Source: Pseudomonas taiwanensis
GTDB taxonomy: Bacteria > Pseudomonadota > Gammaproteobacteria > Pseudomonadales > Pseudomonadaceae
NCBI RefSeq assembly: GCF_013393345.1
Contig: NZ_QJRF01000067.1
Coordinates: 62,001-126,000 of the forward strand
Length of the DNA stretch: 64,000 nucleotides
Direction: 5' to 3'
Made by a program: the position numbers and the translations under genes. Each line of letters starts with the position of its first letter. The first letter of the stretch is position 1. Positions 54,912 to 63,539 of this stretch are shown piece after piece. The notes below the pieces were generated by a model that saw nothing but the letters and a program-made list of their open reading frames with translations, was not told where the DNA came from and ran no database searches.

Positions 54912-56240
54912 ATGACCTTCGCTTCCCTCGGCCTGATCGAACCCCTGCTGCGCGCCACCGAGGCGCTTGGCTACAAGACCCCGTCGCCGGTGCAGGCCGA
55001 AGCGATTCCCGCCGTCCTCAAGGGCCGTGACCTGATGGCCGCGGCCCAGACCGGTACCGGCAAGACCGCTGGCTTCGCCCTGCCGCTGTTGCAGAGGCTG
55101 ACCCAGGAAGGCCCGGAGGTCGCCAGCAACTCGATTCGCGCGTTGGTACTGGTGCCCACCCGTGAGCTGGCCGAACAGGTCAACGAAAGCTTCCGCGTCT
55201 ACGGCCAGCATCTGCCGCTGCGCAACTACGCGGTCTACGGCGGCGTCAGCATCAACCCGCAGATGATGAAGCTGCGCAAGGGCATCGACGTCCTGGTCGC
55301 TACGCCCGGCCGGCTGCTCGACCTCTATCGGCAGAACGCCGTGAAGTTCAACCAGCTCCAGACGCTGGTGCTGGATGAGGCCGACCGCATGCTCGACCTG
55401 GGCTTCGCCCGCGAGCTGGACGATCTCTTTACCGCGTTGCCGAAGCGCCGCCAGACCCTGCTGTTCTCCGCCACCTTCTCCGATGCCATCCGCCAGATGG
55501 CCCGCGAACTGCTGCGCGATCCGCTGTCCATCGAAGTCAGCCCGCGCAATGCGGCGGCCAAGAGCGTGCGCCAGTGGCTGATCCCGGTGGACAAGAAGCG
55601 CAAGAGCGAGCTGTTCCTGCACCTGCTGGAAGATCGCGGCTGGGGCCAGGTGCTGGTCTTTGTGAAAACCCGCAAGGGCGTCGATCAACTGGTGGATGAA
55701 CTCCAGGCCCGGGGCGTCAGCGCCGAGTCGATCCATGGCGACAAGCCGCAGCCGTCGCGCCTGCGTGCACTGCAGGCCTTCAAGGCCGGCGAGGTGCAGA
55801 TACTGGTCGCCACCGATGTCGCGGCCCGTGGCCTGGACATCGACGACCTGCCGCTGGTGGTCAATTTCGATCTGCCCATCGTCGCCGAGGATTACGTGCA
55901 CCGTATCGGCCGTACCGGTCGCGCTGGTTCCACGGGTGAAGCGGTATCGCTGGTCTGCGCCGACGAGGTACAACTGCTGGCGTCCATCGAGGTGCTTATC
56001 CGCCAGACCATCCAGCGCCGCGACGAGCCGGATTTCTTCCCCGATCACCGCGTGCCCGTTACAGACGCCACCGGCCAGGTGATCAAGAAGCCGAAGAAGC
56101 CCAAGAAGCCGAAGGAGCCCCAGGCTGGCGCTGCCAAACCGGGCAAGGGCGCGGCACTGGGCCGCTGGGTCGACAGCGAGAAGCCCAAGGTCAAAGCGGT
56201 GCGCAAGTCACCCGGCTTCGGTAAGGCGAAGAAAGGCTGA
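54912..56240 (+). CDS. rhlE: DEAD-box RNA helicase RhlE
   Basis: A 442-residue ATP-dependent RNA helicase. Motifs in order: Q-motif region MTFASLGLIEPLLRATEALGY, motif I AAQTGTGKT, motif Ia PTRELAEQV, motif II VLDEADRMLD, motif III FSATF, and motif VI HRIGRTGRAG. The last 60 residues form a Lys/Pro-rich basic tail (KKPKKPKKPKEPQ, then KAVRKSPGFGKAKKG) that probably binds RNA. The start may instead be ATG 54900, adding four residues. Synteny suggests it is the PA3950 orthologue; P. aeruginosa has two RhlE paralogues. Confidence 0.93.
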   Translation: MTFASLGLIEPLLRATEALGYKTPSPVQAEAIPAVLKGRDLMAAAQTGTGKTAGFALPLLQRLTQEGPEVASNSIRALVLVPTRELAEQVNESFRVYGQHLPLRNYAVYGGVSINPQMMKLRKGIDVLVATPGRLLDLYRQNAVKFNQLQTLVLDEADRMLDLGFARELDDLFTALPKRRQTLLFSATFSDAIRQMARELLRDPLSIEVSPRNAAAKSVRQWLIPVDKKRKSELFLHLLEDRGWGQVLVFVKTRKGVDQLVDELQARGVSAESIHGDKPQPSRLRALQAFKAGEVQILVATDVAARGLDIDDLPLVVNFDLPIVAEDYVHRIGRTGRAGSTGEAVSLVCADEVQLLASIEVLIRQTIQRRDEPDFFPDHRVPVTDATGQVIKKPKKPKKPKEPQAGAAKPGKGAALGRWVDSEKPKVKAVRKSPGFGKAKKG

Positions 56241-56448
56241 TCGTGGCTCCGGGCGTCACCTGATTGTGGTGATGGGTGACGCCTGATGGGGCAGTGGGAA
56301 CCGGAATGGGGCAGGGCAGGGAACCGGCACCCCCGTACTAGAAGGCCTCGGCGGGCTTTCAGGATATTGGCTCACTTCCTGCATTTCTGTGCGAAATGCT
56401 GAACGCCTATAGTGATTGAAGCGCAGCCCAACCTCAGGCATTTCCCAC

Positions 56449-57273
56449 ATGCGCCACAAGGAACTCAAACACTGGACCACCGGTGTTGCCCACCTGCTTT
56501 CCCAGCCCGCCGGACGGGCGCGTCTGCTCGGCCTCAGCCAGTGGCTGCAGCAGGTCTGCCATGTCGACCATTTCGTGCTCTTCGTCTACGAAGGCAACCA
56601 TCGGCCGCTGGCGCTGTTCGATACCTTTCCACCGGACAAGCGCCACGTGTACGTCGAGGATTACCAGGTCGGCCCCTACCTGCTCGATCCCTTCTACCTC
56701 GCCTGCACGCGCAACCAGGCCTCCGGACTCTGGCGCTTGCGCCAGTTCGCCCCGGACCACTTCTACCTCGGCGAGTACTACGTCACCTACTACCAGCAGA
56801 CTGGCCTCACTGAAGAAATCGCCTTCTTCATCGACCTGGCCGATGGTGCCAAGGCCGTCCTCTCGCTGATGCGCAGCGCCTGCAGCCCGGCCTACAGCCG
56901 CGATGAAATGCAGTTGCTGGACTGCGCCCAACCGGTGGTGGAGCAGGTGGTCAACGAAGCCTGGGAGCAGGCGCGCGCCCATGCGCCGCGCCCGGTGCAG
57001 GACCTGGACTACAAGATCCGCGAAGCCTTCGACCAGTTCGGCGCCCACGTGCTGACGGCGCGGGAGCAGGAAGTGGTGCAGATGCTTCTGCGTGGCCACT
57101 CCAGCGCATCCGTGGCCGAGCACCTGGCGATCAGCCCCGGCACGGTAAAAATCCATCGCAAGAACATCTACGCGAAGCTCGGCATCGGCAGCCAGTCGGA
57201 GTTGCTGGGCCTGTTCGTTCGGGAGCTGGGCGGGCAACGAGATGAGCCCGAAGACCTGCTGAAGGCGGTATAG
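56449..57273 (+). CDS. LuxR-family transcriptional regulator
   Basis: A 274-residue regulator with an uncharacterised N-terminal domain (about 1-200) and a C-terminal LuxR helix-turn-helix (LTAREQEVVQMLLRGHSSASVAEHLAISPGTVKIHRKNIYAKLGI). The N-terminal part lacks the residues of acyl-homoserine-lactone receptors or a receiver domain that I would recognise. ATG 56449 is used; the frame also has a TTG at 56416. The neighbouring ABC operon downstream is a possible target, but 500 bases and a REP separate them. Confidence 0.85.
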   Translation: MRHKELKHWTTGVAHLLSQPAGRARLLGLSQWLQQVCHVDHFVLFVYEGNHRPLALFDTFPPDKRHVYVEDYQVGPYLLDPFYLACTRNQASGLWRLRQFAPDHFYLGEYYVTYYQQTGLTEEIAFFIDLADGAKAVLSLMRSACSPAYSRDEMQLLDCAQPVVEQVVNEAWEQARAHAPRPVQDLDYKIREAFDQFGAHVLTAREQEVVQMLLRGHSSASVAEHLAISPGTVKIHRKNIYAKLGIGSQSELLGLFVRELGGQRDEPEDLLKAV

Positions 57274-57780
57274 GTTTATCGCTGTTAGCGATTAAAACAC
57301 CGTTGATCAATAACCATACAACCTGTTCCTGCCCCAGCTGCCATCGGCCTTCGACGTGGATGCCCACGAGTTATCCACAACGATTTGCACAGAATTTGTG
57401 AGTAGCAGCGGTGGGGCGCCGCAACTGCCCAACTTGACGCGGCAGACCTTCGGCCTGCTTGGCGAATGAATTCGCAGGTTGAAGTCGGATTACTGTAGGA
57501 GCGAGCTTGCTCGCGAAAAGGTCCCGGCCCGGCTATTCGCGAGCAAGCTCGCTCCTACAGATTCTTATCGCCCCCGCAACGAGGGGGTTGCTCAAAATTT
57601 GACCGCAAAGCTCTGGCCCTAGCCCCCCGTGGCCTGCAGCCCACCATCCATAACTTATCCACAATGGATTCCACAGTTTTTGTGGAATGCATATCTATCC
57701 CCCGAGGGATATATACAGCCTGGAATCACCATTGCTAGCGTGTTGCCACATGCCAAGAACACCTAAAAAAGGGGCCGGCC
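57274..57780. promoter_or_regulatory. 507-base intergenic region before the polyamine-type ABC operon
   Basis: No gene is visible. It contains two perfect TTATCCACA DnaA-box 9-mers in the same orientation (57371-57379 and 57655-57663), a REP pair (57493-57560), an ATTCCACA/TGTGGAAT dyad with a 5-base spacer (57668-57688) and a TATCCC/GGGATA dyad (57696-57711). The last two lie 70-110 bases before the ABC gene, in operator position. Confidence 0.6.
57493..57560. repeat. REP-type inverted repeat (family A)
   Basis: Two perfect 25-base arms with an 18-base GC-rich spacer; the arm core GTAGGAGCGAGCTTGCTCGC matches those at 16328 and 46033. It lies in the gap between the LuxR gene and the ABC operon. 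Confidence 0.88.
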
Positions 57781-58899
57781 GTGAGTGATGCAAGCGAGTT
57801 CGTCGATATCGAGTTCCGCAATGTGGTCAAGCGCTATGGCGCGGTCACGGCGGTCAACGGCTTGAACTTCAAAGTCCGGCGGGGCGCGTTCCACTCCTTC
57901 CTCGGCAGCTCCGGCTGCGGCAAGACCACGACCTTGCGGATGATCGCCGGCTTCGAGCAGCCCAGCGAAGGCGAGGTGCTGCTGGCCGGGCATTCGGTAG
58001 CCGGGATTCCCGCGCACCAGCGGCCGGTGAACATGGTGTTCCAGAGTTATGCACTGTTCCCGCACCTGACGGTGGCGGAGAACATCGCCTATGGCCTGCG
58101 CTACCACCAGCCACGCCCGGATCGCGCCGCGCAGCGCCGGATGGCGGACGAAGCCCTGGAAATGGTGCACCTGTCCGGCTTTGGCCAGCGCAAGCCCCAC
58201 GAACTTTCCGGCGGCCAGCAGCAGCGGGTGGCCTTGGCCCGTGCGCTGGTGAACAAGCCCACCGTGCTGCTGCTGGATGAGCCCCTGGCGGCGCTCGATC
58301 GCAAGCTGCGCAAGGAGATGCAATCCGAGTTGCTGCGCCTGCAGCGCGAAGTGGGCATCACCTTCGTGCTGGTCACCCACGACCAGGAAGAGGCGCTGTC
58401 CATGAGCGACAGCATCAGCGTCATGCAGGACGGCCAGATCCTCCAGAGCGCCAGCCCCGAGCAGCTCTACGAAACCCCGGCGAGTCGCTATGTGGCGGAC
58501 TTCATCGGCGAATCCAACCTGTTCGACGGCACCGTGCGGCGCATCGAGAATGGTCGCGTGCTGCTGGACACCACCCACGGCCTGCAACTGGCGAGCCCGC
58601 AGACGCCCACCGGCCCCGCCCTCAAGGCCACTGAGCCAGGCTGCATCGCGGTGCGCCCGGAACTGATCGCCATTGGCGCCAGCGAAGAGGCGTTGCCCCG
58701 CGAAGTCAGCCTGCCGGGCCAGGTGGTGGACCGCATCTACCTCGGCAACCTCACTGAATACCGCGTACGCACCGAGCCCTTCGGCATCGTCTGCGTGCGC
58801 GTGCAACGCCATGGCCAGCACGAGCGTTCGGCCTTCGAACACGGCTCGCCGGTACGCATCGGCTGGGACCAGGCGAGCGGCCTGGCCATGACGCTGTAG
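57781..58899 (+). CDS. ABC transporter ATP-binding protein, polyamine type (PotA-like)
   Basis: A 372-residue ATPase of the spermidine/putrescine-opine family. Walker A is GSSGCGKTTT, the signature is LSGGQQQRVALARAL, Walker B is VLLLDEPLAALD, and the switch His is in LVTHDQEEA. A C-terminal TOBE regulatory domain (about 290-370) follows. The start is GTG 57781 with GGGGCCGG before it. It is the first gene of a five-gene amine uptake and oxidation unit. Confidence 0.92.
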   Translation: MSDASEFVDIEFRNVVKRYGAVTAVNGLNFKVRRGAFHSFLGSSGCGKTTTLRMIAGFEQPSEGEVLLAGHSVAGIPAHQRPVNMVFQSYALFPHLTVAENIAYGLRYHQPRPDRAAQRRMADEALEMVHLSGFGQRKPHELSGGQQQRVALARALVNKPTVLLLDEPLAALDRKLRKEMQSELLRLQREVGITFVLVTHDQEEALSMSDSISVMQDGQILQSASPEQLYETPASRYVADFIGESNLFDGTVRRIENGRVLLDTTHGLQLASPQTPTGPALKATEPGCIAVRPELIAIGASEEALPREVSLPGQVVDRIYLGNLTEYRVRTEPFGIVCVRVQRHGQHERSAFEHGSPVRIGWDQASGLAMTL

Positions 58900-58956
58900 A
58901 GAGACGCAGTAGGCGAAGGACCAGAACAACCAACCCTTGAAAGGCAGGTGGCAGCA

Positions 58957-60102
58957 ATGGATCGGAAAGACTTCATCAAGCAACTGCGCAGTTGGCAGAA
59001 CGGCTCCATCAGCCGTCGCGAGTTCCTCGGTCGGACTGGCCTCGGCGTGGCCATGGCGGTAATGGCCGCGAACATGCCGGGCCTGCTCACCAGCAACCGG
59101 GCCTTCGCCGCCGAGAAAGGCGCCCTTGGCGACCGCGTGGTCCTGGCTACCTGGCCGAACTATCACAACGCCAACAACTTCGCCGCCTTCGCCGAACAGA
59201 CCGGCGCCCAGGTACAGATGAACGTGTTCGGCTCCAATGAAGAGATGCTCGCCAAGCTCCAGGCGGGTGGCAGTGGCTGGGACGTCTTCGTGCCCACCAA
59301 CTACACCATCAGCACCTATGCCGAGCTGGGACTGATCGAGCCGCTGGACCTCTCGCGCCTGCCCAACTTCGATCCGGCCTCCTATGAAAAACGCTTCATG
59401 GAGCAGGGCGTGATCAACGGCAAGACCTACGCCGTGCCGAAGAACTGGGGCACCACCGGCTTCGTCTACGACGGCAACAAGATCAAGGCCAGGCCCACCA
59501 CCTGGAAGGAATTCTGGGAGCTGAGCAAAGGCGAAGCCAACGGCCGGGTGATGGTCCACGACTACCAGCTCACCGTCATCGGCAATGCGCTGAAGTCATT
59601 CGGCTACAGCTTCAACTCGCTGGACCCGAAGGAACTGGCCCAGGCCGAGAAGCTGCTGCTGGAGGTCAAGCCGCACCTCTTCGCGATCAACTCCGACTAC
59701 CAGCCATCGATGCGCAATGGCGATGCCTGGATGTCCATGTGCTGGACCGGAGACGCCTCGCAACTGCATCGCGACATGCCGCAGATGACCTACGTGCTGG
59801 GTAGCGAGGGCGGCGAGCTGTGGAGCGATTTCTTCGCCATTCCGAAGAGCGCCGAGCGGCCGGACGCGGCCTACGCGCTGATCAACTTCCTGCTCGATCC
59901 GCAGGTGAACAAGCTGGAAGTCGAGGCCCACGGCTATCCCACCGGTGACAAGCGCGTGGATGCGCTGTTGCCCAAGGACTTGCTCGACGACCCGATCATG
60001 TATCCCGCAGCCGACTTGCTCAGTGCGCTGGAGTTCGGCGCCGCCGCCACCCTGACCAGCCCGGCGCGAGCGGAACTGATGGCGCGCTTCAAGGCGGCCT
60101 GA
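58957..60102 (+). CDS. Tat-exported polyamine-type substrate-binding protein
   Basis: A 381-residue PotD-like extracellular binding protein. Its N-terminus has SRREFLGRTG followed by a hydrophobic stretch to ANRAFAA, a twin-arginine signal, which is unusual for this family (most are Sec-exported). The mature part shows VVLATWPNYHNANNFAAF and GWDVFVPTNYTI. ATG 58957 is preceded by AGGCAGGTGG. The ligand is presumed to be a polyamine or related amine. Confidence 0.9.
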   Translation: MDRKDFIKQLRSWQNGSISRREFLGRTGLGVAMAVMAANMPGLLTSNRAFAAEKGALGDRVVLATWPNYHNANNFAAFAEQTGAQVQMNVFGSNEEMLAKLQAGGSGWDVFVPTNYTISTYAELGLIEPLDLSRLPNFDPASYEKRFMEQGVINGKTYAVPKNWGTTGFVYDGNKIKARPTTWKEFWELSKGEANGRVMVHDYQLTVIGNALKSFGYSFNSLDPKELAQAEKLLLEVKPHLFAINSDYQPSMRNGDAWMSMCWTGDASQLHRDMPQMTYVLGSEGGELWSDFFAIPKSAERPDAAYALINFLLDPQVNKLEVEAHGYPTGDKRVDALLPKDLLDDPIMYPAADLLSALEFGAAATLTSPARAELMARFKAA

Positions 60103-60112
60103 CGCATGGCGT

Positions 60113-60165
60113 TGTAGGAGCGAGTTCGGCTCGCGAAGGCGTTTGCGAGCAAGCTCGCTCCTACA
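60113..60165. repeat. REP-type inverted repeat (family A, diverged left arm)
   Basis: The right arm matches the family (GCGAGCAAGCTCGCTCCTACA), but the left arm reads GAGTTCGGCTCGCGAA in its middle. It sits inside the transporter operon, between the binding-protein and permease genes, and could stabilise the upstream part of the mRNA. Confidence 0.8.
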
Positions 60166-60198
60166 GCGTCCGCTTCCATGAATCGCAAGGAATCTTCC

Positions 60199-61110
60199 AT
60201 GAACGTCGCTCTCAGCGTCCCCGCGCTGGCCGATGCGGGGCAGGCCGTGCCGGTGGAAAGCCGTAGCCTCGCCCGGCGCGTCACGCTGCTCCTGCTGCTG
60301 CCGTCCACGCTGTGGTTCCTGCTGCTGCTCCTTCTGCCGCTGGTGATCATCCTGGTCTTCAGCCTCGGCGAGCGCAGCCCGGTGGGAGGCTACAGCGCGG
60401 CCCTGACCCTGGAGAACTACCTGAACCTGGGGTCGCGGGCGAAGGCCTTCTACAACACCCTGGTGCTGGCGCCGCTCGGCACCCTGGTGTGCCTGGTGGC
60501 GGCCTACCCGCTGGCCTATTACCTGGCGGTGAAGGTGCAGCGCAGCCGTTCGCTGCTGCTGACCCTGGTGATCGTGCCGTTCTGGACCAGCTTCCTGATC
60601 CGCACCTACGCCTGGATTTTCATCCTCGGCGGCAAGGGCATCCCGGCGCTGCTGGCGATGGTCGGGCTGGAGGATGTGCGCCTGATCAACACCCCGAGCG
60701 CGGTGCTGATCGGCATCGTCTACGGCTACCTGCCGCTGATGGTGTTCCCCATCTACGTCAGCCTGGAGAAGCTCGACAAGCGCCTGCTGGAAGCCTCGTC
60801 CGACCTTGGCGCCGGCGCCTTCGAGACCTTCCGCCGGGTGACCCTGCCGCTCTCGGCACCCGGCGTCATCACCGGCAGCATGCTGGTGTTCATCCTGCTC
60901 ATGGGCGAGTTCCTGATCCCGGCGATCCTCGGCGGCGGCAAGGTGTTCTTCGTCGGCAACGCCCTGGTGGACCTCTTCCTGCAATCGCGCAACTGGCCAT
61001 TCGGCAGCGCGGTGGCGATGACCCTGGTGGCGATGATGCTGGTGATCATCGCCCTCTACCTGAAGCTGGTGGCGCGCTATGGCAAGCGCGGCACGGAGGG
61101 GATGCTCTGA
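60199..61110 (+). CDS. ABC transporter permease, polyamine type (PotB-like)
   Basis: A 303-residue permease with six membrane helices and a binding-protein-dependent transport EAA loop (LEASSDLGAGAFETFRRVTLPLSAPG). ATG 60199 is favoured by AAGGA seven bases upstream; ATG 60178 would add seven residues. Its stop overlaps the next permease start (TGATG). Confidence 0.92.
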   Translation: MNVALSVPALADAGQAVPVESRSLARRVTLLLLLPSTLWFLLLLLLPLVIILVFSLGERSPVGGYSAALTLENYLNLGSRAKAFYNTLVLAPLGTLVCLVAAYPLAYYLAVKVQRSRSLLLTLVIVPFWTSFLIRTYAWIFILGGKGIPALLAMVGLEDVRLINTPSAVLIGIVYGYLPLMVFPIYVSLEKLDKRLLEASSDLGAGAFETFRRVTLPLSAPGVITGSMLVFILLMGEFLIPAILGGGKVFFVGNALVDLFLQSRNWPFGSAVAMTLVAMMLVIIALYLKLVARYGKRGTEGML

Positions 61111-61922
61111 TGTGGCTGCGCAGCTATTCCACCTCGCTCTACCTGTTCCTGTACGCGCCCATCGCGCTGATCGTGCTGTTCTCCTTCAATGCCGGGCGCA
61201 GCGGGCTGTCGTTCGAATGCTGCTCGGTGCAGTGGTTCGGCCGCGCCTTTAGCAACCCCTTCATCATGGAATCCCTGGGTACCAGTGCGCTGATCGCCTT
61301 CAGCTCGGCGCTGATCGCCACGCTGTTCGGCACCCTGGCAGTGTTCGGCCTGCAACGGGCGGGCAAGCGGGTGCGGCTGTTCTTCGACGCCATGACCTAT
61401 TGCGCGATCATCATTCCGGGCATCGTCATCGGCATCGCCACGCTGATCGCCTTCATCAGCCTGTTCGAAGTGGTCAATCCGCTGCTGGACATGCTGCTGG
61501 GAGCCGGCCTGCCGCGTCTGCGCATGGGCTTGTTCACGGTGATCGCGGCGCACTCGCTGTTCACCATGGCGCTGGTGATCGTGATCGTCCGCACCCGTGT
61601 CGAGTCCCTCGACAAGGCCCTGCTGGAAGCCTCCGCCGACCTCTACGCACCGCCCCTGGAAACCTTCCGCCGAGTGACCTTGCCGCAGATTGCCCCGGCC
61701 ATCCTCGCCGGCTTCCTGCTGGCGTTCACCTTCAGCTTCGACGACTTCATCGTCGCGTTCTTCGTCGCCGGATCGGAAACCACTTTGCCGATCTACATCT
61801 TCTCGTCGATCCGCCGGGGCATCACGCCGGAGATCAATGCCATTTCGACGGTGATCATCTGCGTCTCCCTGGCGCTGCTGTTCACCTCCCGCTACCTGCA
61901 GAACCGCCGCAGCGGCGCCTGA
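61110..61922 (+). CDS. ABC transporter permease, polyamine type (PotC-like)
   Basis: A 270-residue second permease with six helices and the EAA loop LEASADLYAPPLETFRRVTLPQIAPAIL. It begins MWLRSYSTSLYLFLYAPIALIVLFSFN, the usual PotC-type opening, and overlaps the preceding gene by one base. It should pair with the PotB-like protein and the ATPase. Confidence 0.93.
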   Translation: MWLRSYSTSLYLFLYAPIALIVLFSFNAGRSGLSFECCSVQWFGRAFSNPFIMESLGTSALIAFSSALIATLFGTLAVFGLQRAGKRVRLFFDAMTYCAIIIPGIVIGIATLIAFISLFEVVNPLLDMLLGAGLPRLRMGLFTVIAAHSLFTMALVIVIVRTRVESLDKALLEASADLYAPPLETFRRVTLPQIAPAILAGFLLAFTFSFDDFIVAFFVAGSETTLPIYIFSSIRRGITPEINAISTVIICVSLALLFTSRYLQNRRSGA

Positions 61923-61941
61923 GCGCCCATGGAGCAGAGCC

Positions 61942-63411
61942 ATGCGTGACCAGTTGTACATCAACGGGCAATGGGTCCGTCCCGACCTGGGCGGCTATTT
62001 CGAAGTGCTGGACCCCAGCAGCGGCGACCTGATCCAGCGGGTGCCGGCGGCCACCGAGGAAGACATCGACCACGCCGTGCATGCTGCCCGCCAGGCCTTC
62101 AACCGTGGCTGGGGCCAGAGCAGCGGGGCCGAGCGCGCCGGCTGGCTGGAGGCCCTGGCCAACGAGCTGGAGAGTCGCCAGGATGCCTTGGCGGTGCTGG
62201 AAGTGCGTGACAACGGCAAACCCCTCCCGGAGGCGCAATGGGACATCGCCGACGCCATCGGCTGCTTCCGCTACTACGCCGAGCTGGCGCGGGAACTGGA
62301 CAGTCGCCAGGACGAGCCGCTGGCACTGCCGGATGATCGCTTCAGCTGCCGCATCCGCCACGAGCCGGTGGGGGTGGCGGGGCAGATCATCCCCTGGAAC
62401 TACCCTCTGCTGATGGCGTCCTGGAAGGTCGCCCCGGCCCTTGCGGCAGGCGCCACCTGCGTGCTCAAACCATCGGAACTGACGCCGCTGACCGCCCTCG
62501 AACTGGCCGGCGCCGCCGAGCGTATCGGCCTGCCTTCCGGCGTGCTCAACGTGGTGACAGGACTGGGCAGTGAGGCGGGCGGCCCGCTCAGCCAGCACCC
62601 CGGCGTGGATAAGCTGGCCTTCACCGGTAGCGTGCCGACGGGGGCGAAGATCATGTCGGCGGCGGCGGCCGACATCAAGAACATCAGCCTGGAGCTGGGC
62701 GGCAAGTCGGCCTTCATCGTCTTCGATGACGCCGATGTGGAAGCCGCCGTGGAATGGATCATGTTCGGCATCTTCTGGAACCAGGGGCAGGTGTGCAGCG
62801 CGACCTCGCGCCTGCTGGTGCAGGAGGGTGTCGCCAACCGGCTGATCGAGCGCCTGGTCGACGAGACGCGGCGCATCACCATCGGCCCGGGCCTGGAGCG
62901 CGGCGTGCTGCTCGGGCCGCTGGTCAGCGCCGGGCAGTATCAGAAGGTCATGGGCATGATCGAACAGGGCCGCCAGGAAGCTAGCCTGCTCACCGGCGGC
63001 AAGCGCCCTATGCATCTGTCCCATGGCTACTTCGTCGAGCCGGCGGTGTTCGACGAGCCGGCGGACAACAGCCGTATCTGGCGTGAGGAAATCTTCGGCC
63101 CGGTGCTGTGCGTAAAACGCTTCAAGACCGAGGCCGACGCCCTGCGCATGGCCAACGACAGCCGCTTCGGCCTGGCCGCCGCGGTGATGAGCGCCGACCT
63201 CGACCGCGCCGCGCGGGTGGCCAACGGCCTGCGCGCTGGCATCGTCTGGGTCAACTGCTCGCAGCCGACCTTCAGCCAGGCGCCCTGGGGCGGCATGAAG
63301 CAGAGCGGTATCGGCCGCGAACTGGGCCGCTGGGGGTTGGACAACTACCTGGAGGTGAAACAGGTCACCGAGTACAGAAGCCAGGAGCGGTGGGGGTGGT
63401 ACATCAAATAG
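61942..63411 (+). CDS. Aldehyde dehydrogenase, aminoaldehyde/betaine-aldehyde type
   Basis: A 489-residue NAD(P)-dependent dehydrogenase. The catalytic cysteine is C285 in NQGQVCSATSRLLV and the general base E251 in LELGGKSAFIVFDDAD. GQVCSATSRLLV closely resembles the active-site motif of plant-type aminoaldehyde/betaine aldehyde dehydrogenases. Its position 19 bases after the permease genes suggests it oxidises an aldehyde derived from the imported amine. A partner transaminase or oxidase is not in the window. Confidence 0.9.
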   Translation: MRDQLYINGQWVRPDLGGYFEVLDPSSGDLIQRVPAATEEDIDHAVHAARQAFNRGWGQSSGAERAGWLEALANELESRQDALAVLEVRDNGKPLPEAQWDIADAIGCFRYYAELARELDSRQDEPLALPDDRFSCRIRHEPVGVAGQIIPWNYPLLMASWKVAPALAAGATCVLKPSELTPLTALELAGAAERIGLPSGVLNVVTGLGSEAGGPLSQHPGVDKLAFTGSVPTGAKIMSAAAADIKNISLELGGKSAFIVFDDADVEAAVEWIMFGIFWNQGQVCSATSRLLVQEGVANRLIERLVDETRRITIGPGLERGVLLGPLVSAGQYQKVMGMIEQGRQEASLLTGGKRPMHLSHGYFVEPAVFDEPADNSRIWREEIFGPVLCVKRFKTEADALRMANDSRFGLAAAVMSADLDRAARVANGLRAGIVWVNCSQPTFSQAPWGGMKQSGIGRELGRWGLDNYLEVKQVTEYRSQERWGWYIK

Positions 63412-63434
63412 GGAAACGTTGGGGGTGAAATCGG

Positions 63435-63526
63435 TGTGGGAGCGAATTCATTCGCGAATGGGGCGCTCTGCGCCCCCTGGGCAGGGCAGGCCTGCGGCCT
63501 GCATCGCGATTGAAATCGCTCCCACA
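63435..63526. repeat. Second-family REP element with internal hairpins (family B)
   Basis: Outer arms TGTGGGAGCGA / CGCTCCCACA enclose two further stems (GGGGCGC/GCGCCCC and GCAGGC/GCCTGC), making a multi-branched fold. The arm is related to, but distinct from, the family A repeats. It lies between the convergent dehydrogenase and PAS genes. Confidence 0.75.
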
Positions 63527-63539
63527 ATATACGCAGTGC

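Noticed and set aside
57371-57663. DnaA boxes considered as a replication origin
   Set aside because: Only two boxes, no AT-rich unwinding region and no dnaA, dnaN, gidA or rpmH genes nearby.
57763-59559. A 598-codon minus-strand frame over the ABC ATPase and binding-protein genes
   Set aside because: Antisense to two genes with full family motifs; no recognisable protein features.
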